This document shows positions 25,747-33,144 of a DNA stretch of 64,000 nucleotides, one piece after another. The stretch is from contig NZ_JBHUIB010000003.1 of NCBI RefSeq assembly GCF_042682785.1, forward strand, positions 496,001 to 560,000. Direction: 5' to 3'. Source of the DNA: Thalassotalea_F euphylliae (GTDB lineage Bacteria > Pseudomonadota > Gammaproteobacteria > Enterobacterales > Alteromonadaceae). Made by a program: the position numbers and the translations under genes. Within the stretch, counting starts at the first letter, position 1; each line of letters starts with the position of its first letter. A model generated the notes under the pieces. The model did no database searches. It saw only the letters and a program-made list of their open reading frames with translations, and was not told the origin of the DNA.

Positions 25747-25833
25747 CCTGAAGTAAGGATACAACAGGTCGTTTTAACAACCCCATGACACATTGACGTT
25801 GATTGGATTATTTAAAAGAGTTTATACACAGGT

Positions 25834-27498
25834 ATGACTGAAAATTTTGCACAACTTTTTGAAGAAAGTTTAAAAGAGATCGAAACGCGCCCTGGTTCAA
25901 TTATCAAGGGTACTGTTGTAAAAATTGAAAAAGACAACGTAATCGTTGATGCAGGCCTAAAATCAGAGTCTGTAATTTCAATTGACCAATTCAAGAACTC
26001 TGCTGGTGAAGTAGAAATCGAAGTTGGTTCAGAAGTAGATGTAGCATTAGACGCAACAGATGACGGTTTCGGTGAAACTGTACTTTCTCGCGAAAAAGCA
26101 AAACGCCACGAAGCATGGCAAGTGCTTGAAAAAGCTTACGAAGAAAAAGAAACTGTTATCGGTGTTATCAACGGTAAAGTTAAAGGTGGTTTCACTGTTG
26201 AAGTAAGCAACATTCGTGCATTCTTACCAGGTTCTCTAGTTGACGTTCGTCCAGTACGTGACACTGCTCACCTAGAAGGCAAAGATTTAGAATTCAAAGT
26301 TATTAAGCTTGACCAGAAGCGTAATAACGTTGTTGTTTCTCGCCGTGCTGTTATCGAATCAGAAAGCAGCGTAGAACGTGACGAGTTACTTGAGTCTCTA
26401 CAAGAAGGTCAAGAAGTTAAAGGTATCGTTAAGAACCTTACTGACTACGGTGCATTCGTAGACCTTGGCGGTATTGACGGCCTATTACACATCACTGATA
26501 TGGCTTGGAAGCGTGTTAAGCACCCAAGTGAAATCGTTAACGTTGGTGATGAAATCCAAGTTAAAGTTCTTAAGTTCGACCGTGAGCGTACACGTGTATC
26601 TCTAGGTATGAAGCAGTTAGGCGAAGATCCATGGGTAGCAATTGCTAACCGTTACCCAGAAGGTTCTAAGCTTTCTGGCCGCGTAACAAACTTAACTGAC
26701 TACGGTTGTTTCGTTGAAATCCAAGAAGGCGTTGAAGGTCTAGTTCACGTTTCTGAAATGGATTGGACTAACAAGAACATCCACCCATCTAAAGTTGTTA
26801 ACTTAGGTGACACAGTTGAAGTACTTGTATTAGAAATTGACGAAGAACGTCGTCGTATTTCTCTAGGTCTTAAGCAGTGTGTTCCTAATCCTTGGGAAGA
26901 GTTCGCTAAGAACTTCAACAAAGGTGACAAAGTATCAGGTAAGATCAAGTCAATTACTGACTTCGGTATCTTCATTGGTCTTGACGGTGGCATCGATGGT
27001 CTTGTTCACTTATCTGACATTTCTTGGAACGGCGGTGAAGAAGCTGTTCGTGAATACAAGAAAGGTGATGAGATTTCAGCTGTTGTTCTTCAAGTTGACC
27101 CAGAGCGTGAGCGTATCTCTCTAGGCGTTAAGCAAGCAGAAGACGATCCGTTCAATATGTATCTGACAGATAACAAAAAAGGTGCTATTGTTACTGGTAA
27201 AGTAGTTGAAGTAGACGCTAAAGGTGCTAAAGTTGAATTAGCAGAAGGTGTTGAAGGCTACTTACGTGCTTCTGATATCTCTCGTGAGCGTATCGAAGAT
27301 GCGACTACTGAACTATCTGTAGGCGACGAAGTTGAAACTAAGTTCATGGGTGTTGATCGTAAGAACCGCACTATCAGCTTATCTATTAAAGCGAAAGATC
27401 AAGCAGAAGAGCGTCAAGCGATGGACAACTTGAACCAGCAAGAAGATGCAGGTTTCACTAACGCAATGGCAGAAGCGTTCAAGAACGCTAAAGGTTAA
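25834..27498 (+). CDS. rpsA: 30S ribosomal protein S1
   Basis: 554 residues with six S1 (OB-fold) repeats, the full gammaproteobacterial form. Each repeat shows the G-x-V-x-(x)-I/L...GAFV/FVE...GLVH pattern, for example at about 193-262, 279-348 and 366-436. S1 unfolds mRNA leaders on the small ribosomal subunit. Codon use is strongly biased to highly expressed forms, differing from neighbours, as expected. ihfB follows with an 85-base spacer containing a hairpin. Confidence 0.98.
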   Translation: MTENFAQLFEESLKEIETRPGSIIKGTVVKIEKDNVIVDAGLKSESVISIDQFKNSAGEVEIEVGSEVDVALDATDDGFGETVLSREKAKRHEAWQVLEKAYEEKETVIGVINGKVKGGFTVEVSNIRAFLPGSLVDVRPVRDTAHLEGKDLEFKVIKLDQKRNNVVVSRRAVIESESSVERDELLESLQEGQEVKGIVKNLTDYGAFVDLGGIDGLLHITDMAWKRVKHPSEIVNVGDEIQVKVLKFDRERTRVSLGMKQLGEDPWVAIANRYPEGSKLSGRVTNLTDYGCFVEIQEGVEGLVHVSEMDWTNKNIHPSKVVNLGDTVEVLVLEIDEERRRISLGLKQCVPNPWEEFAKNFNKGDKVSGKIKSITDFGIFIGLDGGIDGLVHLSDISWNGGEEAVREYKKGDEISAVVLQVDPERERISLGVKQAEDDPFNMYLTDNKKGAIVTGKVVEVDAKGAKVELAEGVEGYLRASDISRERIEDATTELSVGDEVETKFMGVDRKNRTISLSIKAKDQAEERQAMDNLNQQEDAGFTNAMAEAFKNAKG

Positions 27499-27518
27499 TT
27501 TCCTTTAGGGCTTAAGGA

Positions 27519-27539
27519 GAGGAGGCTATGAGCCTCCTC
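27519..27539 (+). other. rpsA-ihfB intercistronic hairpin
   Basis: GAGGAGGCT (27519-27527) pairs with AGCCTCCTC (27531-27539) over the loop ATG. No T-run follows, so it is more likely an attenuator or RNA-processing/stability element than a full terminator. Confidence 0.6.
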
Positions 27540-27583
27540 ATAATACTCAACAGCGTGATGCTGAATGAACACTGGGAGGTCTA

Positions 27584-27871
27584 ATGACCAAGTCAGAACT
27601 CATTGAAAAGTTAGCAGAGAAACTAACACATATCCCTGCTAAAGATGTTGAGACTGCAATTAAAGAAATTCTCGAAATGATGGCTCAATCTCTCTCAAGA
27701 GGAGAGCGCATTGAAATTAGAGGTTTTGGTAGCTTCTCGCTTCATTATCGTGCGCCTCGTACGGGTCGTAACCCAAAAACGGGTGAAGCGGTTGAGTTAA
27801 CCGGTAAATATGTACCGCACTTTAAGCCTGGTAAAGAGTTAAGAGAACGCGTAAACGCGTCCTTAGCTTAA
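27584..27871 (+). CDS. ihfB: integration host factor subunit beta
   Basis: 95 residues, HU/IHF family. The DNA-bending beta-arm contains the RAPRTGRNPKTGE motif with the conserved proline, and the segment GFGSFSLHYR precedes it. With IhfA it bends DNA sharply at specific sites. A GGGAGG ribosome-binding site precedes the ATG. It follows rpsA, as in most gammaproteobacteria, and a strong terminator follows. Confidence 0.97.
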   Translation: MTKSELIEKLAEKLTHIPAKDVETAIKEILEMMAQSLSRGERIEIRGFGSFSLHYRAPRTGRNPKTGEAVELTGKYVPHFKPGKELRERVNASLA

Positions 27872-27889
27872 GTTGCGAAATTAAATCAA

Positions 27890-27922
27890 AAACGGCATGC
27901 TTTGGCATGCCGTTTTTTTTCA
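27890..27922 (+). terminator. ihfB intrinsic terminator
   Basis: AAACGGCATGC (27890-27900) pairs with GCATGCCGTTT (27905-27915) over TTTG, and continues as a long T-run. Confidence 0.93.
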
Positions 27923-27943
27923 TCACAATATTTTGGATTTAGT

Positions 27944-28174
27944 TTGAAACTTTACCTCACAATTATTGCTATGTTCTTCTTGCTGATTCTCGCTTTTGTA
28001 TTTGGTAGTCAGAATGAGCAAGTTATTACGTTGAACTATTTAATTGCAAAAACCTCTATGCCTATTGCAATGGCTGTAAGCCTATTCATGACTTTAGGTT
28101 TCTTCTTGGGTTTACTATTCGTGTTGATGTTGAAGCTGTTGAAGCCATTTAAACGTCAATCGAATAAGAGTTAA
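27944..28174 (+). CDS. lapA: LapA: lipopolysaccharide assembly protein A
   Basis: 76 residues from a TTG start (27944), giving MKLYLTIIAMFFLLILAFVF as N-terminus, which matches the LapA family opening. A longer frame would start inside the ihfB terminator and is unlikely. Two membrane helices (about 2-22 and 39-64) flank the conserved GSQNEQVITLNYLIAK segment. LapA works with LapB in regulating LPS synthesis at the inner membrane. lapB starts 9 bases after its stop, supporting the call. Confidence 0.88.
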   Translation: MKLYLTIIAMFFLLILAFVFGSQNEQVITLNYLIAKTSMPIAMAVSLFMTLGFFLGLLFVLMLKLLKPFKRQSNKS

Positions 28175-28182
28175 TTTCTTTT

Positions 28183-29352
28183 ATGTTAGAGCTGTTATTT
28201 TTGTTATTGCCGGTTGCCATGGGTTATGGCTGGTTTATGGGCCGTAATAGCATTAAGCAAAAGGATCAAACAGCCAAACAAGACCTTTCAATAAAATACT
28301 CTACGGGTTTAAATTACTTGCTGTCTAATCAGCAAGATAAGGCTATTGATTACTTAATCGAAGCGTTAAAAGTTGAAGATGATACAGTTGAAGCACATTT
28401 CGCGTTAGCAAACTTATTCCGTAAACGTGGCGAACTTGATAGAGCGCTTAAAGTACACGAGCATTTAGTAAGACACGGAAATTTGCCATCAAAACCGCAG
28501 CAACAGGCAGTATTTGAATTAGCGAAAGACTTTCTAACAGCTGGCCTTTATGACCGTGCTGAGCATATGTTCCATAAGTTGCTCAAGTCAAAAATATACA
28601 AAGAAAAATCCTTGACGTACTTGATGCAAATATACCAATCGACTAAGGATTGGGAGCAAGGGGTTTTACTTCGAAAAGCAATTTTTAAATTAAACAACAA
28701 GCAATTGCTTCATAACCTTGGTAACTTTTATTGTGAACTTTCAGTAGAGGCGCAGCAACAAGACAAGTTTATCGATGTAATTGAGCTGCTAGAGCAAGCA
28801 CTTATTTGTGACCCTAAATCTTGTCGGGCCAACTGGCACCTTGCTGGTGTGTATGAAGAGCATGAGCAATATGAGCAAGCTGCAAAGTGTTATGAAGCGA
28901 TATATAGACAAGATAAAGACTTTTTCCCGGAAGTCATAGAAAAGATGCACGCCTGTTATAAACACTTAGGGAGAGAAGACGAGTTTTTCTCATTTATCCG
29001 ACAGGTGTATGACGAAACTGGCGGCACGAGCGCTCTTATAAAATATCTTGAGCACTTAACAGAAAAGCACAATATTGATAAAGCGGTTGAGTTCCTGTTA
29101 ACTGCACTGAAAAGAAGGCCGACAATTCGCGGGTTCAAGCACTTCGTCAAAATCCAATTGGGCCGTAAAGCGAGTGATGCAGAAAAAGAGAGTCTGACAG
29201 TTATTAGAGAGATGATTACGGAATATATTAATATGCGCCCTCGTTACAGTTGTAGGTCATGCGGATTCAATAGCAGCACACACTATTGGTCATGTCCGTC
29301 GTGCCATGACTGGGAAACATTAAAACCTGTAAGAGGGCTCGAGGGGGAGTAA
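28183..29352 (+). CDS. lapB: LapB: lipopolysaccharide assembly TPR protein
   Basis: 389 residues, the usual length. An N-terminal membrane anchor (MLELLFLLLPVAMGYGWFMG) is followed by a cytoplasmic array of TPR repeats (about 35-310) and a C-terminal rubredoxin-like zinc-type domain with CRSCGF...CPSCHDW. LapB presents LpxC to the FtsH protease and coordinates LPS assembly. The gene is paired with lapA as in Escherichia coli. Its stop lies in a short hairpin (GGGAGTA/TACTCCC). Confidence 0.96.
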   Translation: MLELLFLLLPVAMGYGWFMGRNSIKQKDQTAKQDLSIKYSTGLNYLLSNQQDKAIDYLIEALKVEDDTVEAHFALANLFRKRGELDRALKVHEHLVRHGNLPSKPQQQAVFELAKDFLTAGLYDRAEHMFHKLLKSKIYKEKSLTYLMQIYQSTKDWEQGVLLRKAIFKLNNKQLLHNLGNFYCELSVEAQQQDKFIDVIELLEQALICDPKSCRANWHLAGVYEEHEQYEQAAKCYEAIYRQDKDFFPEVIEKMHACYKHLGREDEFFSFIRQVYDETGGTSALIKYLEHLTEKHNIDKAVEFLLTALKRRPTIRGFKHFVKIQLGRKASDAEKESLTVIREMITEYINMRPRYSCRSCGFNSSTHYWSCPSCHDWETLKPVRGLEGE

Positions 29353-29374
29353 AGCTGTACTCCCTTCCAACATT

Positions 29375-30649
29375 CTATTTCAACGTATTAGCCAGTGAAG
29401 CTTCAATAAATAGCTTTGTGAGTGGCTTCACAATTGCGCTGAATTCGCTAAAAGTTTTTGTTTTAGTATTAATGTTCACAGCTAATGAGAAGCCATATTC
29501 AGGAATGATCATCAAAAAGCTTTGGGCGCCTCTAGAAACACCACCGTGATGTGCATACTTCACTTGCCCAATCTTTTCACCTAAATCAACATCGTGTACA
29601 CGCCAACCTATCGCATACTGTTGATGGTTTATTTCTCCGTTGTTTAAGGCTTGTGGTGTCCAAAAATCGGATCTTGTTGACTCACTAATAAAGTCATAGG
29701 AAAGAAAACCTTGGCCAAACATTGCCAAGTCAGCAGAAGTCGAAAGCCAACCGCCTCCTGCAAGTCTATGACTCAAATTAACCGGACGCCATGGTTTTAC
29801 TCTAAGAGTATCTGATTCTTGAATGTAAAATGTTGCTTGTTTAGGGTTTGGTGCCTTGACGTTTTCTTCTATGGTATTAATTAAACCTAGTGGCTTGAAT
29901 ACTTGGTCTTTCATCCATTGCTGATAGGGCATGTCAGCACGTTTTTGAAGCGCTAAACTCAGTAAAACAGTTCCTAGACTCGAGTATTCAAACTTATCGC
30001 CCGCCTCAAATAAAAGGTCACTTTTATCAAATAGTTTTACAGCATCCGTAACGTTATTGTATTGCGTATTTAAACTCACTGTTTTAACAAGGCCCATCAA
30101 CTCTGTATTGTCACCATAGTGCGGAATACCCGCCGTATGGGAAGCAAGGTTACGTATTTTAATGGAAGACCAATTGGGGTTGGGTAAGGGGGTTAATATT
30201 TCTCCAAGCGTGTCGTCTAGCGAGATAGTGCCCTGGTCTACGAGTCTCGCTAAACCTGCTGAGGTAAGTGCTTTTGACGTGCTCCCTATCCGCAGTATGG
30301 TATCGACGCTCATTGGTTCTCTTTGTTCTATATTTCGCCACCCTGAAGCCGCTTGCCAAATGATTTTATCCTGTATAGCGACAGCGACTGAAATGCCGGG
30401 GCTATTTATTTTCTCTCGGTGTGCTTCAAGCATACTAATAGCTTTTGCTTCAATATTTGAATACTTCGAAGATTTCACTACCGAATGACTTGGTGGGTTC
30501 TTTGGTATATCAGTAAAACCCCATGGAAAAAGTGGGGCCTGATAACGGTGCGCGTAAAATTGATAAATAGGGAGCAGTGAGTAACTAACAAAAGTTAACA
30601 AGGCAAGTATGACAAAAACGTATATGTTTTTTTTTCTAATTGTTTTCAT
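29375..30649 (-). CDS. membrane-anchored serine hydrolase, beta-lactamase/class C family
   Basis: 424 residues from the ATG at 30649. An upstream in-frame ATG at 30700 adds 17 residues that would precede the single N-terminal helix, and neither has a clear Shine-Dalgarno. After the helix (about 9-27) comes a periplasmic serine-hydrolase domain. It has the SxxK motif STSK (Ser123/Lys126), a Tyr motif YSSLG in place of the classical YxN, and HHGGVSRG near the end where class C enzymes have KTG. The YSS form makes a lactamase role less likely; peptidase or esterase activity is possible. It lies downstream of the AraC-type regulator on the same strand. Confidence 0.82.
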   Translation of the reverse strand: MKTIRKKNIYVFVILALLTFVSYSLLPIYQFYAHRYQAPLFPWGFTDIPKNPPSHSVVKSSKYSNIEAKAISMLEAHREKINSPGISVAVAIQDKIIWQAASGWRNIEQREPMSVDTILRIGSTSKALTSAGLARLVDQGTISLDDTLGEILTPLPNPNWSSIKIRNLASHTAGIPHYGDNTELMGLVKTVSLNTQYNNVTDAVKLFDKSDLLFEAGDKFEYSSLGTVLLSLALQKRADMPYQQWMKDQVFKPLGLINTIEENVKAPNPKQATFYIQESDTLRVKPWRPVNLSHRLAGGGWLSTSADLAMFGQGFLSYDFISESTRSDFWTPQALNNGEINHQQYAIGWRVHDVDLGEKIGQVKYAHHGGVSRGAQSFLMIIPEYGFSLAVNINTKTKTFSEFSAIVKPLTKLFIEASLANTLK

Positions 30650-30730
30650 GAAAGTAATGTTCACGTAAAAGTAGTTGACTAAACGAGAACATAATTTCAT
30701 CGAAAGCGTTTAATAAAGTCTTATCAAAAC

Positions 30731-30762
30731 TAAAAAAAGCTGCGCAATTTTAAAATTGCGCA
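30731..30762 (-). terminator. intrinsic terminator overlapping the AraC-type gene stop codon
   Basis: A perfect palindrome TGCGCAATTTTAAAATTGCGCA (30741-30762 in two halves of 11 bases) is followed on the - strand by GC and a run of seven T. The TAA stop (30752-30750) sits at its centre. Confidence 0.85.
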
Positions 30763-31796
30763 CGAAATTCTGTAGGTGTCACACCTATTTGCTGTTTAAA
30801 AGCGCGATTAAATGAGGCTATTGAGCCGAAACCTGCATCCAATGCTAACGTGAGGATAGGTATGTGTTCCTTTGACTTATCTTTTAGTTGTTCACATACA
30901 TCGGGAATTCTGTAACTGTTTAGGTAATGTGAGAAATTACTAAAACCTAGTTCTTTATTTATTAATTGGCGAAGCTGATGCTCGGGAACGTTCATATGTT
31001 TCGCTAATGCGGATATTGTCAATCCTGGCTGCTTATACGCACCATCATTCATTTTTTGTATTAGCGCATCTTTATGACGGCTATAAACCTCCTGCTTGAT
31101 GGTGTCGGTTTTCTTCCTTGAAGAGAGGGGGGGAATATTCAAGTCGCTATTGATAGGGAGTTTAGTCGCCTTTAGCGCAATAATGAAGCATGACAGAAAT
31201 ATAGTCATTGCATTAATAACACTAAAAATTGGTGTATCCTTCACATCAACAAAAACGAGTTCAAAGAGCGTCAACAACGCCATGTAAATGCCACATACAG
31301 CAACGATAATTAGCCTCATGTTTCGGCGTTTATCGACTAAGTCATCGAAATAGCCCTCGGCTGCTTTGTAAACAACAATAATGAGCACTGTAAATCCGAC
31401 GAGATGGCTCAAATCGTGAAGAGGGCCTTTGCCGTCGGTGAACAAAAAGAAATAACTTAGCCAAGTACACCAGAGACCTATGGGATAAAGTGTCCATTTG
31501 GAAACTCGTCTGATGTCAGTCTCGGGCTGAAGTACAGTGTGTGAAAACCATAGAATCGCGAAAGCCGTAAGGTCGGTAAATAAAAGCAAAGGCTGTCTTA
31601 AATAACCGTAGTCATCATTTGGTACCGGTGTTGTTAAAAGAATATAAGAGATGACGCAAACGATAAGTGCTACTGCTGAATGTCGATGATTTTGATGACT
31701 GAAAGCGATAAACCAACCTATTAACAGAAACAAAATACCTGTCGCAGAAAAACGCAAAAATAAGTCAAAAACATCGAGAGGCGATAGCGCGATCAT
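30750..31796 (-). CDS. membrane-embedded AraC-family transcriptional regulator
   Basis: 348 residues. The first about 210 residues contain seven hydrophobic segments, an uncommon input domain. The C-terminal part (about 240-348) is an AraC/XylS double helix-turn-helix (ALDAGFGSIASFNRAFKQQ followed by GVTPTEFR). A good Shine-Dalgarno TAAGG precedes the ATG. Such proteins probably sense a membrane or external signal and bind DNA from the membrane. The serine hydrolase gene just downstream is a plausible target or partner, though a terminator separates them. Confidence 0.9.
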   Translation of the reverse strand: MIALSPLDVFDLFLRFSATGILFLLIGWFIAFSHQNHRHSAVALIVCVISYILLTTPVPNDDYGYLRQPLLLFTDLTAFAILWFSHTVLQPETDIRRVSKWTLYPIGLWCTWLSYFFLFTDGKGPLHDLSHLVGFTVLIIVVYKAAEGYFDDLVDKRRNMRLIIVAVCGIYMALLTLFELVFVDVKDTPIFSVINAMTIFLSCFIIALKATKLPINSDLNIPPLSSRKKTDTIKQEVYSRHKDALIQKMNDGAYKQPGLTISALAKHMNVPEHQLRQLINKELGFSNFSHYLNSYRIPDVCEQLKDKSKEHIPILTLALDAGFGSIASFNRAFKQQIGVTPTEFRAQF

Positions 31797-31958
31797 GGAA
31801 AACCTTAGGTCTTATTAATTGTCGCCCATCCTACTAAAAAGTAACTACAAAATATCTGTTTTTTTCGAATCACTCTGATCATGTCGTTCATATTTGTACT
31901 TCGATATTTAGCGCTAGTCAGTTAAAATAAGGGAAATATATTTTAATAGGAAGCGTTC

Positions 31959-32654
31959 ATGAGCGATGCGAAAGTAGTCGTTGCATTAGACTTTGATAAT
32001 CAAGCTGATGCACTGGCATTTGTAGATAAAGTAAACCCACAAGATTGCCGCTTAAAAGTAGGTAAAGAGATGTTTACTTATTTTGGTCCAGATTTCGTTA
32101 AAGCGCTTGTTGAGCGTGGCTTTGATGTTTTCCTTGACCTCAAGTTTCATGACATTCCAAACACAGTGGCTAAAGCCGTTACTGCAGCCGCAGAGTTAGG
32201 CGTATGGATGGTAAATGTTCATGCTACAGGTGGCTTTAAAATGATGGAAAAGGCTAAAGAAGCACTCGCTCCTTATGGTGATAAAGCGCCATTGTTAATT
32301 GCCGTCACAGTTTTAACCAGTATGGGTGAAGAAGACCTAGAAGGCATCGGTATTGAAAAATCTCCGGCTGAACATGTTGCTAGCTTGGCGACTCTTGCAC
32401 AAAATGCTGGGTTGGACGGTGTAGTATGCTCTGCTTGGGAAGCTGAAGCACTTAAAGACGCATTTGGTGAAACGTTTAAGTTGGTAACGCCGGGTATAAG
32501 GCCGTCAGGTGCAAGCACAGATGATCAAAAACGAATTATGACGCCAGAGCAAGCAATTGGCGTTGGTGTTGATTACTTGGTTATCGGCCGCCCAATAACT
32601 AAAGCAGATAACCCACAGCAAGTTCTAGAAGCTATCAATAAATCAATTACTTAG
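31959..32654 (+). CDS. pyrF: orotidine 5'-phosphate decarboxylase
   Basis: 231 residues. The catalytic motif DLKFHDIPNTVAKA (about 60-73) carries the Lys and Asp charge network. The phosphate-binding end is PGIRP plus VIGRPI. The enzyme makes UMP from OMP, the last step of de novo pyrimidine synthesis. An AGGAAG ribosome-binding site precedes the ATG. A hairpin terminator follows, and in many relatives pyrF directly follows lapB; here two genes are inserted on the other strand. Confidence 0.97.
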   Translation: MSDAKVVVALDFDNQADALAFVDKVNPQDCRLKVGKEMFTYFGPDFVKALVERGFDVFLDLKFHDIPNTVAKAVTAAAELGVWMVNVHATGGFKMMEKAKEALAPYGDKAPLLIAVTVLTSMGEEDLEGIGIEKSPAEHVASLATLAQNAGLDGVVCSAWEAEALKDAFGETFKLVTPGIRPSGASTDDQKRIMTPEQAIGVGVDYLVIGRPITKADNPQQVLEAINKSIT

Positions 32655-32686
32655 TTTTTGACAAATCTTTGATTGTGAACTAAATA

Positions 32687-32718
32687 TTAAAACAGTCATA
32701 TTTATATGACTGTTTTAA
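32687..32718 (+). terminator. pyrF terminator
   Basis: AAAACAGTCATA (32689-32700) and TATGACTGTTTT (32705-32716) form a 12-bp stem with loop TTTA. The U-run is partly inside the stem. Confidence 0.75.
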
Positions 32719-32743
32719 TATGGACTTACATACAAGGATTTTT

Positions 32744-33043
32744 ATGAATATTCTAAAAATAGCCGTTTTAGCGGCAACCACTTTATTACCTCTTTCTTTA
32801 GTACATGCAAACGACATTCAGGAAGAAAGTCGAATCCAATCTGTGATAACAACACCCATAAGTATCAATAAAGCATCGGTCGAACAGTTGACGATGTTGA
32901 AAGGTATTGGCAACAAAAAAGCACAAGCAATTGTTGCTTACCGTGAATCAAATGGTGAGTTCTCTTCGATTGAACAGTTAACCGAAGTAAAAGGTATTGG
33001 CGATAAAATTGTTGCCGACAATAGGACGCTTATCAGCTTATAG
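32744..33043 (+). CDS. periplasmic ComEA-like helix-hairpin-helix protein
   Basis: 99 residues. The ATG at 32744 follows an AAGGA site, and gives an N-terminal signal peptide (MNILKIAVLAATTLLPLSLV, cleaved after about VHA). The mature part is one ComEA-type double helix-hairpin-helix (INKASVEQLTMLKGIGNKKA ... IEQLTEVKGIGDKI), which binds DNA without sequence specificity. Similar single-domain proteins act in DNA uptake in Vibrio. Nothing else from a competence system is nearby, so the role is inferred. Confidence 0.88.
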   Translation: MNILKIAVLAATTLLPLSLVHANDIQEESRIQSVITTPISINKASVEQLTMLKGIGNKKAQAIVAYRESNGEFSSIEQLTEVKGIGDKIVADNRTLISL

Positions 33044-33081
33044 ACGCAACAACGCTAATAAGAGCCTATAAATGAGGTAAT

Positions 33082-33110
33082 AAAAAAGCCAGCAATCTGC
33101 TGGCTTTTTT
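33082..33110. terminator. bidirectional terminator between the ComEA-like gene and rne
   Basis: AAAAAAGCCAGCA pairs with TGCTGGCTTTTTT around ATC. A-runs and T-runs on both sides make it effective for both convergent genes. Confidence 0.92.
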
Positions 33111-33144
33111 AATTTGACCTTTTCATCTTATTGATGAAAAAAGG

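Noticed and set aside
29375..30649. Serine hydrolase as a functional class C beta-lactamase
   Set aside because: The YxN motif is replaced by YSS and the KTG motif is not evident, so resistance is not supported.
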